DNA of 41,498 nucleotides from a virus, in IMG/VR virus record IMGVR_UViG_3300020391_000002, positions 1-41,498 of that record; one strand, 5' to 3'. The translations under genes and the position numbers were made by a program. Positions 6,380 through 14,887 of this stretch are shown one piece after another. A model generated the notes under the pieces. That model was given only the letters and a program-made list of their open reading frames with translations. It ran no database searches and was not told the DNA's origin. The number at the start of each line of letters is the position of its first letter. The stretch's first letter is position 1.

Positions 6380-8593
6380 TTATTTTTTTGTACTTTTTGG
6401 ATGTCCTTTTGGTAACAAGTCTGTATCAAATGCCGCCCCTTGGAATCTTCCTGTTCTCAAGCTATACAAAAGAGCGTTAACTCTGGCAAATGCCCACTGA
6501 TCAGGTCCAGTAACGTTTGGACGGACCGATTGAGGATTGTTGTAATAGGCTCCTATGCCTCGGCGAAAGGATGCGGCGAGCATTCGAAAAGTAGCTCTTT
6601 TTGTAGGTTGATCACCGTACTTTTCATTATGATCATCCACTTTATTTCTAAGACCTGTTTTAATCTTTTCACTCATAATAAATTTTGAGGGGTCTTTCTG
6701 CTTTAGTTCTTCGCCGACTGCTTCCTCATATTCAGCATGTGTTCGACAGGGCATGTAAATCATCGTCCCGTCTTCATCGTGAGAATGAAATCCAACACAA
6801 CCTATTTCTTGTGCTCTTTCTAGTGCCTCGTCAGAGGTTGTAAAAACATCTCTTCGTAACTGATACTTTTCCTCATCGACCTTTCCCTCTAACTCTTTAA
6901 TGACAGAGAGAACCGCATCTTTCATTCCTTGTTCGCCAATCTTAGGATTAATCACGCCCCATTTCATTTGTGCGACAATTCCCGCAATATTTGACAGAGT
7001 AGGCTTCAAATCGGGATCAGTAAATTGATCGCCATCTCCCAAATGTCTCGCGGCCCATGCTTCCCTTTCTTTGATCCAATCTAAAACAGTAGGGGTTTGT
7101 GATCCTTCTCTTGCTTTTTCCCAAAGCCTGAATGCTTCCGTACCTCGTATATTACCACCCGCTCTCCAAATCTTCCTTCCGTTTGCTGTCATATCATCGG
7201 CTAAGTTCTTAGAAAAATTAAAATCGAATTGTGGATATTCACTGTTTCTTAAGGATATTTTTTTATCGTCACCGCGATTTGGGAAATCAGTTTGCTTTGA
7301 ATCATAAAACTTTATGTCCTCCTCATCGTCCATCTGTAAAGGTTGATCAGGGCTTTCCTCGTTCAATGCAAATAGACTTGCGTTAACTAATAAGCCATCT
7401 GCGCCTTCTACTGAATCGAGTCCAAGACGTTCTCTCGCTTCGTTTCTGGTCATGATTCCTTCCCGTACTGCACCAATCACATTTTCATATATTCGCTTTC
7501 GTCTTTCCGATAACGCAGGAATCTCATTTGTATCAAATAAAAATTCAAGTCCTTCTTTGAACTGAGGCATTAACCATTCATTGATATCCGATTGCACTTT
7601 AATCAGCATCGGTATGATTGTTTCCTCATACAAAGCTAATCTTGCCTCTGCAACATTCGCATATGTTTGAGCATCAGGAACTCCCACTAATTGAGAAGGA
7701 ACACCAAAGCACATCGCAATATCTGTGGCGCTCATGTGCTTGAGATTTATGAAGTCCATATCTTTTGGTGACAAGCCCATTTCTTTCCAGTCAAAATCAC
7801 CCTCTAACAATAATGGTCTGCCTGCATTTTGAGAACCCGTAAAACGATTATTCAAGTCCGTTAAAAGTTGTTGTCTTTGACTATCTGTAAGATTCACTGC
7901 AAATCCTTCATCATCTTTTGGTTTGAATATCACTGCACCCGATGGTCTTGCCCCATTATTCAAAAGATTGATGTTGTGCTTGCTACTTAGATTGTGCTGA
8001 TCAACCTCGACAGCCGCCGCATTGAGGGGTGACATCCCATAATAATCATCGAGTGGATTCCATAACTTTATTTGTTTAAGATCAGAGAACCCATTTTCTT
8101 GATCCACATCATAAGTATCAGATACTCTACCATTTAGCATGTATTCATAACGATCAGGGAAAGCACCACCATTTCCTTTGATATTTATTCGATCGGGTCT
8201 TAACAAATGCAACTCTTTCGGTAAATTACCCATTCCTTCGATTCGCAAGACATAAGAGTTTCCAGATAATAGTAAAAACCCAAAGAGCGAGTTCATAAAC
8301 TCGGAATAACTTTGGAGCGGGTTTGGCCTGCTGATTAGCGAAACGGCAGGATGTGATTCTAAGTTATCTCCGTCTGCATTTAGGATTCGAAAGGGAACAC
8401 TCGCCGCACCCTTAGATATTTCATTGACACATCGATAAACTATAGCGTTCTTCATATAGCCTTCGGATGCTAAATCATCGTAAGTCATTGTTTTTGAAGG
8501 CATTGCATTCACCCCAAAATATCCAACCATTGATGAATTTTTCGTTTCTAACTTGTTTCTGTTCCTTCTTAAAAATCTGTCAAATATTGCCAT
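6380..8593 (-). CDS. HK97-type portal protein with extra C-terminal modules
   Basis: The product is 737 residues from ATG 8593, chosen over ATG 8608 because GGAG lies nine bases upstream and the ATG overlaps the terminase stop as TGATG. Residues ~25-410 are an HK97-family portal, with IVYRCVNEISKGAASVPFRI near 50 and the SATDIAMCFGVPSQLVGVPD region near 290. That is already full portal length. The remaining ~320 residues are additional. One part has GCVGFHSHDEDGTMIYMPCR (~600-620). The end has RRGIGAYYNN, WAFARVNALLYSLRTGRFQG and DLLPKGHPKS. Similar C-terminal blocks occur on other phage head proteins, but their role is unknown to me. Confidence 0.9.
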   Translation of the reverse strand: MAIFDRFLRRNRNKLETKNSSMVGYFGVNAMPSKTMTYDDLASEGYMKNAIVYRCVNEISKGAASVPFRILNADGDNLESHPAVSLISRPNPLQSYSEFMNSLFGFLLLSGNSYVLRIEGMGNLPKELHLLRPDRINIKGNGGAFPDRYEYMLNGRVSDTYDVDQENGFSDLKQIKLWNPLDDYYGMSPLNAAAVEVDQHNLSSKHNINLLNNGARPSGAVIFKPKDDEGFAVNLTDSQRQQLLTDLNNRFTGSQNAGRPLLLEGDFDWKEMGLSPKDMDFINLKHMSATDIAMCFGVPSQLVGVPDAQTYANVAEARLALYEETIIPMLIKVQSDINEWLMPQFKEGLEFLFDTNEIPALSERRKRIYENVIGAVREGIMTRNEARERLGLDSVEGADGLLVNASLFALNEESPDQPLQMDDEEDIKFYDSKQTDFPNRGDDKKISLRNSEYPQFDFNFSKNLADDMTANGRKIWRAGGNIRGTEAFRLWEKAREGSQTPTVLDWIKEREAWAARHLGDGDQFTDPDLKPTLSNIAGIVAQMKWGVINPKIGEQGMKDAVLSVIKELEGKVDEEKYQLRRDVFTTSDEALERAQEIGCVGFHSHDEDGTMIYMPCRTHAEYEEAVGEELKQKDPSKFIMSEKIKTGLRNKVDDHNEKYGDQPTKRATFRMLAASFRRGIGAYYNNPQSVRPNVTGPDQWAFARVNALLYSLRTGRFQGAAFDTDLLPKGHPKSTKK

Positions 8594-9891
8594 CACGAAA
8601 TTCTCCAAGACACATCGCCACGCGATTTGCTTAATTCAGTTAATCCCCAAACCAACGCATCAAGTCGGTCAGGAGATGGTTTGGATTCGCCTGTGTATGT
8701 ACACATTTGACTTTCAAGTTCTGGAAAAACTCCCAGATGGTGAACCTTGCCTTGCTCATATAAGGCTGAGATCGGCTCTGCTCTAAGCATCTTGCCACGG
8801 CTTGCATGGACTGCTCTATATTTTACCGTCGAATCAATACTCTTTAATAAACGCTCCACCAAATCTCCACCGTTGTTGATCTCAGCAACAATCAGGTTGG
8901 CTGAATATTTATGGTATAGATCAATCGCCAACCGACCCCAACTATCAGGGGTATACTTCCCCGACTTATCATCTAGTAAATAATACTTATTATTCAGGTC
9001 TTTTGCCACTACTACGATTCCTGTTTCATCAGAGTTGGCATTTGATGTCACAGCAGGATCGATCCCCACGCATATTTTTGAAAATTCAACATTTGTTAAC
9101 TTGGGCAGTCTTGCATCATTGATCATGCGATTATTCCACAGGGCACCATCGATATCTTCGATAATTTCAGCATAAAGTTCTTGTCTGCCCAGATTCGTTC
9201 CTTCATATCTTTCACGTAACATTGCCAAAGTGGACTCAGCCAAATTATCAGCATTCTCAAATGTATTTCCTTTGGTTATATAAACATCCTCTCGTTTTGA
9301 AAGAGTTATCAAAAGTTGCGTTGGTTTTGGAGTTGTGGTGATTATACACTTTGGATTCTTTCCTAATCTTAAAGAGAACATTAATTGATCAAAAGCTTCT
9401 GGATATCTCCAAGCCGCTAACTCGTCACACCAAGCACGATGAAACTGCGGTCCTCTAAGCCTATCAGGTTCGGTCGCCGAAAACCCAATGATTTTTGATC
9501 CATTAAATAATCTTATCTCAGACGCTGAAGAATTATATCCCTGACCGCGACCTTGCAGTAAGCAATCTTTCGGAAGCAATTTGAGGATACCACTAACACC
9601 ACCAAATGCGACTCGACGGAGATCACCGAACGTTGGAGTTACGACCGCAACTTGCACTTCTGGATTTCTCAACGCATATAAAATCGTGTCGTATGCACCA
9701 GTCAGAGTTTTTCCCCAACCACGCCCTGCCTGAATCATCCAAATATGCCAATCGCCCAAAGGAGTGATTTGAGCGTTTCGCGCTTTGTCCAACCATTTAG
9801 TGTATAAAATCGCTGTCTCTTTGTGACCTTGATTCCGCAAGTTCGTCCAATTGCTCCATAACTCTGCGGAAGGATTCTGGGTTGTTAACAT
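8593..9891 (-). CDS. Terminase large subunit (packaging ATPase / nuclease)
   Basis: The product is 432 residues from ATG 9891, which has AAAGGTG upstream; the longer frame from 9927 lacks a ribosome site. The ATPase domain shows Walker A AGRGWGKT (residues 55-62), Walker B WCDEL (~154-158) and coupling motif TTTP (~185-188). The RNase-H-like nuclease domain shows VGIDPA (~275-280), AEINNGGD and the final SPDRLDALVWGLTEL. All key acidic residues are present. It packages DNA through the portal with the small subunit, whose gene overlaps it upstream. The type resembles Terminase_6C-containing enzymes. I cannot infer headful or cos packaging from this alone. Confidence 0.95.
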   Translation of the reverse strand: MLTTQNPSAELWSNWTNLRNQGHKETAILYTKWLDKARNAQITPLGDWHIWMIQAGRGWGKTLTGAYDTILYALRNPEVQVAVVTPTFGDLRRVAFGGVSGILKLLPKDCLLQGRGQGYNSSASEIRLFNGSKIIGFSATEPDRLRGPQFHRAWCDELAAWRYPEAFDQLMFSLRLGKNPKCIITTTPKPTQLLITLSKREDVYITKGNTFENADNLAESTLAMLRERYEGTNLGRQELYAEIIEDIDGALWNNRMINDARLPKLTNVEFSKICVGIDPAVTSNANSDETGIVVVAKDLNNKYYLLDDKSGKYTPDSWGRLAIDLYHKYSANLIVAEINNGGDLVERLLKSIDSTVKYRAVHASRGKMLRAEPISALYEQGKVHHLGVFPELESQMCTYTGESKPSPDRLDALVWGLTELSKSRGDVSWRIS

Positions 9892-10357
9892 CTGCTGACA
9901 CCTTTGTGATTTCTTGCGCTTCCCCAAGCGCTAACTTTCCAAGCTTCTGCGCGTTTTGCGCGATATGTGACGCATCTCTTAATTCTGAAATAGTAAGCAA
10001 TCCTAGTTGGGTTTTATTTTGCTCTGCAACCTGAGATGCCTGTAATTTTTTACCAACGCTATTTAAAAGAGCCTGTGCTATCCGTATAGCAGTATCATCA
10101 AGTTTTTTGGAATCATTAATAATTCTTAAAACACGATCATCATCTAACGCCTGTTGAATCTCTGATTGAATTTTGTTTTTTTGCGATTGCCAATTTTCCT
10201 CTGAAGAATATCTAAATAATGTGGCACGAGAAACATCATACTTTTTGTGCAATTTATCGATGGTTAAAAAAACCCTTGACCCAGTTTCGCCGACCGAACC
10301 GTGGACAAATTCATCTCTAATTTTTATTTTAAGTTCTTCTGTTAGTTTGTTAGACAT
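9797..10357 (-). CDS. Terminase small subunit (probable)
   Basis: The product is 186 residues. Residues ~5-55 form a helix-turn-helix-like region (IDKLHKKYDVSRATLFRYSS) followed by long charged helices, the usual layout of a DNA-recognising small terminase. It lies directly before and overlaps the large subunit gene by 95 bases in another frame, the classic arrangement. The ATG at 10357 lies 24 bases after the methyltransferase stop read in the other direction of the map. It should bind the packaging site and load the large subunit. Sequence conservation in this family is low, so the call rests on position and architecture. Confidence 0.8.
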   Translation of the reverse strand: MSNKLTEELKIKIRDEFVHGSVGETGSRVFLTIDKLHKKYDVSRATLFRYSSEENWQSQKNKIQSEIQQALDDDRVLRIINDSKKLDDTAIRIAQALLNSVGKKLQASQVAEQNKTQLGLLTISELRDASHIAQNAQKLGKLALGEAQEITKVSADVNNPESFRRVMEQLDELAESRSQRDSDFIH

Positions 10358-10380
10358 ATCTTCACCGTTATCAAAAAATA

Positions 10381-11601
10381 TTATTTTATCTGAATTTCAT
10401 TAAATGTTTGAGACGTATCTTTTAAAATAGCGTCTCTCCCTGTGAATTCCTGCCACCGCCTTACGATAACATCACAATAAGATTCATCCAATTCTATCAT
10501 TCTGCAATGCCTGTTAGTTTTCTCAGAGGCAATAAGAGTACTACCCGATCCACCAAAAATATCCAAAACTATATCGCTTCCCTTCGTATTGTTTGTGATC
10601 TGATATTCAAGAAGATCAACAGGCTTCATCGTCGGATGCACGTCATTTCTATTGGGCCGATTAAAATCAAGTACCGTTACTTGAGTGCGATCTGATGCCC
10701 AAAGATGCGCCGATCCGTCTTTCCAACCATAAAGGCAGGGCTCATGCTTCCAATGATAATCTTGTCTTCCCATCACCATAGAGTTTTTATTCCAAATCAA
10801 ACACTGTCTTACCTTCCACCCCGCATCTTTCACAGCACCTCTGAATGCATAACTTTCCGTATCCGCATGCCAAATATAAAAAACGGCACCCTCTTTCATT
10901 ACCAGATCTGCTGAAATAAACGAATCTTTTAAAAATAATCTAAAATTTTCATCATTCATATTGTCATTTTCTATTTTCATCCTGTCTTTTGTTTTACCAA
11001 CATAATCGACGTTGTATGGAGGGTCTGTTATTAATTGATCAGCTAACTCACCATCCATCAACTTTTCAATATCTCTTAACAGGGTCGCGTCCCCACAAAT
11101 TAATCTGTGATTTCCTAACACCCAAATATCACCCTTCTTTGTTTTTGCCTCTTTTATCAATTCAGGAACGTAGTCTGGGTCAATTAATCCTTCCTCTTCG
11201 AAATCACCAAGAATACCTAGATCTGCAAGTTCTCTTTCATCGAAACCTGTCAAATCAAGATCATAATCCTCGCCCAATAAATCTGATATTTCTATGTTTA
11301 ACAATTCGTAATTCCAATCTGCAGATTCACCACTTTTGTTATCCATTATTCTATAAGCTCTCGATTGGGCATCTGTTAAATTTTTAGCAATAACGCAAGG
11401 AACCTCAAGTAACCCCAATGCCTTTGCCGCCTTTAACCTAGTATGACCAACAACTACTTCATAATTAGAATCAAGTACCAAAGGTTGCTGAAAACCAAAC
11501 TCTTTTATAGAACGCAATACATCACTCACTGCCTGATCGTTTATTCTTGGATTATTTTTGTAAGGCACGATTTCATTTATATCAATAACTTCAATTTCCA
11601 T
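10381..11601 (-). CDS. DNA methyltransferase with N-terminal ParB-like domain
   Basis: The product is 406 residues. Residues 1-~110 are a ParB/Srx-type domain (INEIVPYKNNPRIND, then VVVGHTRLKAAKALGL). From ~155 on it is an amino-methyltransferase of the beta order: catalytic TDPPYNVDY at 192-200 precedes the SAM-binding IFGGSGSTLIASE at 348-360, with HPTMKPVDL between. It should methylate adenine N6 or cytosine N4 in a short site that cannot be read from sequence. No partner restriction enzyme is evident, so it is probably an orphan phage enzyme protecting its DNA or marking it. ATG 11601 has AAGGGA upstream. Confidence 0.93.
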   Translation of the reverse strand: MEIEVIDINEIVPYKNNPRINDQAVSDVLRSIKEFGFQQPLVLDSNYEVVVGHTRLKAAKALGLLEVPCVIAKNLTDAQSRAYRIMDNKSGESADWNYELLNIEISDLLGEDYDLDLTGFDERELADLGILGDFEEEGLIDPDYVPELIKEAKTKKGDIWVLGNHRLICGDATLLRDIEKLMDGELADQLITDPPYNVDYVGKTKDRMKIENDNMNDENFRLFLKDSFISADLVMKEGAVFYIWHADTESYAFRGAVKDAGWKVRQCLIWNKNSMVMGRQDYHWKHEPCLYGWKDGSAHLWASDRTQVTVLDFNRPNRNDVHPTMKPVDLLEYQITNNTKGSDIVLDIFGGSGSTLIASEKTNRHCRMIELDESYCDVIVRRWQEFTGRDAILKDTSQTFNEIQIK

Positions 11602-11611
11602 TTATTTTCCC

Positions 11612-11929
11612 TTATTTAACTTGTCTTAAACTAACTTCTTTCGATCTTTCTGTCTCCCAAGATGCCTCCGCTAACCGTAATCTTTTCTTTGCCATCTCTG
11701 ATTTGATTGAATATTTTTGAACGTCTAAATATCGTCTCTCCCAATCATCGTGTGTTTTAAGCAATACATCAGCCATAACACCTGACACTTTGTTTTCCAT
11801 GTGCGCTTTCTTAATTGCCGCTTCCCATGCTTTAAAACTTGCTTCGTGTTCATGGTATATGTGTAGAGTGCTTTCAAATATTTTCAAGCAGTCACTCCAT
11901 GTTTCTATGCATTGATCAAGCCTTGACAT
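11612..11929 (-). CDS. Hypothetical helical protein
   Basis: The product is 105 residues, almost entirely helical and coiled-coil-like, rich in Lys, Glu and Trp (EASFKAWEAAIKKAHMENK, residues ~30-48). No recognised domain, signal or membrane segment. ATG 11929 has GAGGTC upstream and overlaps the preceding nuclease gene by 14 bases, so it is probably translated with it. The position between a nuclease and a methyltransferase suggests a DNA-metabolism accessory role, but this is only context. Confidence 0.8.
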   Translation of the reverse strand: MSRLDQCIETWSDCLKIFESTLHIYHEHEASFKAWEAAIKKAHMENKVSGVMADVLLKTHDDWERRYLDVQKYSIKSEMAKKRLRLAEASWETERSKEVSLRQVK

Positions 11930-12260
11930 ATTGACCTCGGTTTATCAGCATTTTAATATCGTCAATGGTATCGGTGCATACTTGATGGGTTGCATATCTC
12001 AAAACGCTCCATCCTTGTAATACAGCATGATTGTACTTTTCCATATCTTTTATATATCCGCTTCCTCGTGTGTGTCTGCCGTTTGAAAATACACCGCCTT
12101 CGATCTCAATGGCTATTTTTTGATCTAATGGCTGATTGCCAATTGCAAAATCGAAGCGCCATTTTCTTTGATTGTAAAATTGGTATTCACGGCGAAAGGG
12201 AATGTTTGCTTCCATCAATAACAACGCAAGTGCTTGTTCACCTTTGTATTTCAAAGTCAT
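11916..12260 (-). CDS. Vsr / DUF559-like endonuclease
   Basis: The product is 114 residues with the compact PD-(D/E)XK layout of Vsr- or DUF559-type endonucleases. It has an early Glu (KYKGEQALALLL), then FDFAIG with the catalytic Asp around residue 37, and IAIEIEGG with the ExE pair around residue 50. Next come GRHTRGSGYIKDMEKYNHA and GWSVLRYATHQV. The start ATG overlaps the upstream stop as ATGA. Small phage enzymes of this type often act as Holliday-junction resolvases or branched-DNA nucleases; the exact activity cannot be fixed here. It sits in the replication cluster, which fits resolving replication intermediates. Confidence 0.82.
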   Translation of the reverse strand: MTLKYKGEQALALLLMEANIPFRREYQFYNQRKWRFDFAIGNQPLDQKIAIEIEGGVFSNGRHTRGSGYIKDMEKYNHAVLQGWSVLRYATHQVCTDTIDDIKMLINRGQYVKA

Positions 12261-12712
12261 GCCATATCCAATTGCTGTTTTAATTTTTCTAAATTGGAAA
12301 CGTTCCGTTGTCTTTGTTCTTTGACTTGCTTTTCTGATAGATATTTTGGCTCGTACAATTGGTGATAGCTTGCCTGTCGTTTGACCTGCCTTTTCAGTCC
12401 TAATATCGCATCGATGTCAGGAAACAAAAAATTGTCTGATCCATTTTGTCTCTGCTCATGTACCAAATCAAACAATTCATTAATTTCTTGTCGTTTCATA
12501 ATACAGATAAACTTGCCATATTCCCTTCGAGCAAGCGCAATGCTTTTTTCATCAGGATACACTGCAAGCATTTTTGAAATGCCAAACGTATTTTGAAGGC
12601 GCAGGAAAAAATAGGCGATTGAGTCTTTTTCTCTTGCGCTAAATGTTGGTTGCTTTGTCGTAGTCGTAGAAACTTGACGCATAAGTTGATCGATCGCTTT
12701 GTCTTTTTGCAT
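12257..12712 (-). CDS. Replication-cluster protein of unknown function (possible helicase-loader-like)
   Basis: The product is 151 residues from ATG 12712, chosen over GTG 12721 because GGAG lies eight bases upstream. It is helical and very Gln/Arg/Lys-rich, with FPDIDAILGLKRQVKRQ near residue 100. Position right after an O-like initiator, with a 74-base overlap, matches the O-P order of lambdoid phages, in which P loads host helicase. I see no AAA+ motifs, so DnaC-type loading is unlikely. A P-like or primosomal role is only a positional inference. Confidence 0.75.
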   Translation of the reverse strand: MQKDKAIDQLMRQVSTTTTKQPTFSAREKDSIAYFFLRLQNTFGISKMLAVYPDEKSIALARREYGKFICIMKRQEINELFDLVHEQRQNGSDNFLFPDIDAILGLKRQVKRQASYHQLYEPKYLSEKQVKEQRQRNVSNLEKLKQQLDMA

Positions 12713-13319
12713 CTTTTTCACTCCATTCTTTATGATTTGATTCCCAATAAAGTAATGCTTTTTTCCAACTCTTCATTTTCACCTTTCCTACCATCCATCC
12801 TTTTGATTCATGATAGTTAAAAAATTTATCAACATCTGACTTCAACTGCTTTTCTTCTTTAAAAATAGTCAACTCGTCAATTGTCGGTTTATTAAATCTT
12901 GTAATATTAACTCTTGTAGTATTCTGGTCCGTATTTTTAGGGATAGGGTAATGATCCATATTTTTATGGATACCCCCACCCGATTTTTCTACCCTATCCA
13001 CATTATTATGGATAGGTTGTTCGATAATCTCAAGATATCTTTTGCTGATGTTTTTTGTCCCTTCCACAAACTCAATTGTTACTTTTAGATATCCAAGCTT
13101 TTCCAACGTGGAGACTAATTCACTAATTGTTTTTTTATGTAATTTGTAAAGGTTTGCAAAATAATTATTGGTAGCCCAACAACGACCATCTTTGTTACAA
13201 AGCGCCGTGATCTCTGCGTACAATAACTTAGCATTTGGTCTTAAACGCTCGTCATATCTGACATTTGCAGGTAATACTGCATAATAACTTGGCTTTTCCA
13301 TTTGCCCATTTTGGGTCAT
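12639..13319 (-). CDS. O-like replication initiator with winged helix
   Basis: The product is 226 residues. Residues ~10-100 are a winged-helix HTH_36-like domain of phage replication initiators: YYAVLPANVRYDERLRPNAK, LLYAEITALCNKDGRCWATN, NYFANLYKLHKKTISELVST, LEKLGYLKV. A Lys/Asp-rich C-terminal part follows. Its own coding sequence contains iteron-like repeats (12926-13016), as lambda O contains the origin. ATG 13319 overlaps the stop of the Cro-like gene as TAATG and has no strong ribosome site, so coupling is likely. It probably binds the origin and recruits host replication proteins, since no phage polymerase is present. Confidence 0.82.
   Translation of the reverse strand: MTQNGQMEKPSYYAVLPANVRYDERLRPNAKLLYAEITALCNKDGRCWATNNYFANLYKLHKKTISELVSTLEKLGYLKVTIEFVEGTKNISKRYLEIIEQPIHNNVDRVEKSGGGIHKNMDHYPIPKNTDQNTTRVNITRFNKPTIDELTIFKEEKQLKSDVDKFFNYHESKGWMVGKVKMKSWKKALLYWESNHKEWSEKDAKRQSDRSTYASSFYDYDKATNI
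12926..13016 (-). repeat. Iteron-like repeats, candidate replication origin
   Basis: Inside the O-like gene there are three imperfect direct copies of TATCC(A/C)TAA(A/T)AATryGGA(T/C), read on the minus strand at about 13016-12993, 12974-12954 and 12948-12926. Each copy is itself a dyad (for example ATCCATA-TTTT-TATGGAT). Spacings are about 39 and 28 bases. They encode the short repeats PIHNNVD, GIHKNMD and PIPKNTD. An AT-rich stretch lies just beyond (12890-12920). Lambda carries its iterons in the same place, inside gene O. Confidence 0.55.
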
Positions 13320-13534
13320 TATGATGTTTCAGTCAAGTAAAAATCATCAGGTCTTACGATTCCATCGGTCGCAAGGTTGATCAAACGCATATCTTCTGGC
13401 CTTGGTATTCTTGACCCATTACACCATTTGACGAGTGCAAATCTTGAGAAAGTCGCACCGTGATCTTCTTTTGCTTTAAGTAAAAAATCGCGTTGAGTAA
13501 GATTATTTTTTTTCAGATAATCGGATAATTTCAT
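13319..13534 (-). CDS. Cro-like helix-turn-helix regulator
   Basis: The product is 71 residues. It has the fold order of Cro/CI-type HTH proteins: MKLSDYLKKNNLTQRDFLLK, then FSRFALVKWCNGSRIPRPED, ending with a short beta hairpin region (GIVRPDDFYLTET). This is the length and pattern of a Cro-like dimer. ATG 13534 has GGGAG seven bases upstream. It is the first gene of the leftward unit, facing the early plus-strand genes across a control region with a 13-base palindrome. It is the best candidate to bind ACCCAANTTGGGT and control both directions. Confidence 0.85.
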   Translation of the reverse strand: MKLSDYLKKNNLTQRDFLLKAKEDHGATFSRFALVKWCNGSRIPRPEDMRLINLATDGIVRPDDFYLTETS

Positions 13535-13642
13535 AAATAACTCCCAAGAAATACTTTAAATTTTATCACATTTTATGTTGCAAAGATACCCAAGTTGGGT
13601 TTTAATGATGATTCAAATGACAGAAAAGAGGTGCTTGAAAAA
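13535..13642. promoter_or_regulatory. Divergent early/late control region
   Basis: An AT-rich region separates the leftward Cro-like gene and the rightward nuclease gene. It contains the perfect dyad ACCCAAGTTGGGT at 13588-13600, the partner of the one at 5297-5309. On the minus strand TTGCAA (13582-13577) can serve as a -35 box, but no clean -10 is obvious; promoter boxes on the plus strand are also unclear. A third, imperfect copy (GCCCATTTTGGGT, 13304-13316) overlaps the start of the O-like gene. Confidence 0.6.
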
Positions 13643-14422
13643 ATGAAAACATTTGAAAAACATAACGTCACTCATCTGAGTGCAAGTTCCATAAATGAGT
13701 ATATTGCCAATCCTGCAAAATGGATTCTTCGCGTATCTGGGTACAAAGATATTTTTGGAAATCCTGCGATGTGGAGAGGAAGCGCAACCGACAATGCAAT
13801 TTGTAAAGCATTACAAAATGAAGACTTTACTCTTCAAGATGCAATTCGTTCATCAGTGGAAGATTATGATAGTTTTTGGAGTAAATCCGTTTCTCATGCA
13901 GAAATAGATTTGCAGAAAGTAGAAGCAGAAAAATCATCATTAGCGAAATATGTTCAGACTGCTTTCGAGTATTATCGTGATCGTCCATACCGACCTATTG
14001 AGATACAGAAAAAAATATCACTGAACATCGATCCAAAGTATCCAGAAATAATTGGATATATTGATTTTCTTTATGAAGAGGTTGTTTGCGATATGAAGAC
14101 GGTGGCGAGGCTACCTAGTGAAACACCCGAATCAGTCAATCGGCAGTTAAGTATTTATGCCTATGCAGAAAAAAAGCCTGCGATTGTTGATTATGTGCAT
14201 TGTACTAAAACATCGTCTCAAGTCGTAAGTCGAGAAATCAATGACTTAGATCATCATTTTAAAGTAGTTAATCAAGCAGTTTCATCAATGGAAAAGATTC
14301 TTAGCTTTTCTGATGATATTCAAGAAATAGCTTTTTTGATGGTTCCGAACCTTGATGATTGGCGATGGAGCGAATTAGAAAAACAGGCGGCAAAAAAACT
14401 TTGGTCATATTTAGGGAGTTAA
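13643..14422 (+). CDS. RecB/Cas4-like PD-(D/E)XK nuclease (phage exonuclease)
   Basis: The product is 259 residues from ATG 13643, behind AGAGGTG; the longer TTG start at 13595 would run through the operator and is unlikely. N-terminal HLSASSINEYIANPAKWIL is the entry motif of this family. The active site reads PIEIQKK (Glu ~120), GYIDFLY (Asp 141) and CDMKT (Asp 150, Lys 152), followed by RQLSIYAYAE (motif QxxxY). The Cys cluster of Cas4 is absent. It lies directly before a probable annealing protein, so the pair likely does two-component recombination: resection of ends, then strand annealing. Confidence 0.87.
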   Translation: MKTFEKHNVTHLSASSINEYIANPAKWILRVSGYKDIFGNPAMWRGSATDNAICKALQNEDFTLQDAIRSSVEDYDSFWSKSVSHAEIDLQKVEAEKSSLAKYVQTAFEYYRDRPYRPIEIQKKISLNIDPKYPEIIGYIDFLYEEVVCDMKTVARLPSETPESVNRQLSIYAYAEKKPAIVDYVHCTKTSSQVVSREINDLDHHFKVVNQAVSSMEKILSFSDDIQEIAFLMVPNLDDWRWSELEKQAAKKLWSYLGS

Positions 14423-14425
14423 ACA

Positions 14426-14887
14426 ATGGAAAGATTAGACAGATGTCTAAAAAAGATCGGGGAGTTACCAAACGAGTCACCCCACAAAGTTAACATAAAA
14501 GGAAAATGGTACACAACGGTCGCAACTCGACTTGAAATTTTTAGACAGGTATTTGGTACAGAAGGCAAAATCACACAAAAACTTGTTACCGCAGATTTAG
14601 AAAGGGTGGTGATGAAAGCAAATGTGTTTGTGTATCAAAACGATCGATGGGAAAAAGTCGCGGATGGGTTTGCGGAAGAGTTCAGAGAAGCAAGTCCTGT
14701 GAATCGAAATTCAGCAGTTGAGAATTGTTCTACGTCTTGCATCGGTCGTGCGCTTGCTAATTTAGGATTGCACGGATCAGAATTTGCATCTGCGTTTGAG
14801 GTACAAAATGCGATCGAAAGAAAGCCCTCCGCACCCAAATCCAATCAGTTCACCAAGCAATCAATACCAAAAGACTTTTTAAGTTAA
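14426..14887 (+). CDS. Probable single-strand annealing / ssDNA-binding recombination protein
   Basis: The product is 153 residues. The middle carries NRNSAVENCSTSCIGRALAN followed by LGLHGSEFASAFEVQNAIE, a pattern seen in phage ERF/Rad52-like and related ssDNA-binding proteins (the TS-IGRALA-LG motif). The C-terminal ~25 residues are a flexible tail. ATG 14426 follows AGGGAG and lies three bases after the nuclease stop, so they form an operon. It would coat or anneal single-stranded ends made by the nuclease. The exact family within the annealing proteins is uncertain. Confidence 0.72.
   Translation: MERLDRCLKKIGELPNESPHKVNIKGKWYTTVATRLEIFRQVFGTEGKITQKLVTADLERVVMKANVFVYQNDRWEKVADGFAEEFREASPVNRNSAVENCSTSCIGRALANLGLHGSEFASAFEVQNAIERKPSAPKSNQFTKQSIPKDFLS

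Noticed and set aside
10989-11387. Plus-strand 132-residue frame opposite the methyltransferase
   Set aside because: Fully inside the ParB-methyltransferase gene, whose motifs are intact; composition (many Leu, His, Arg) is that of an antisense frame.
13595-13642. N-terminal extension of the early nuclease gene from TTG 13595
   Set aside because: It would start inside the operator palindrome, uses a rare start, and the ATG at 13643 has a proper AGAGGTG site and begins at the usual family N-terminus.
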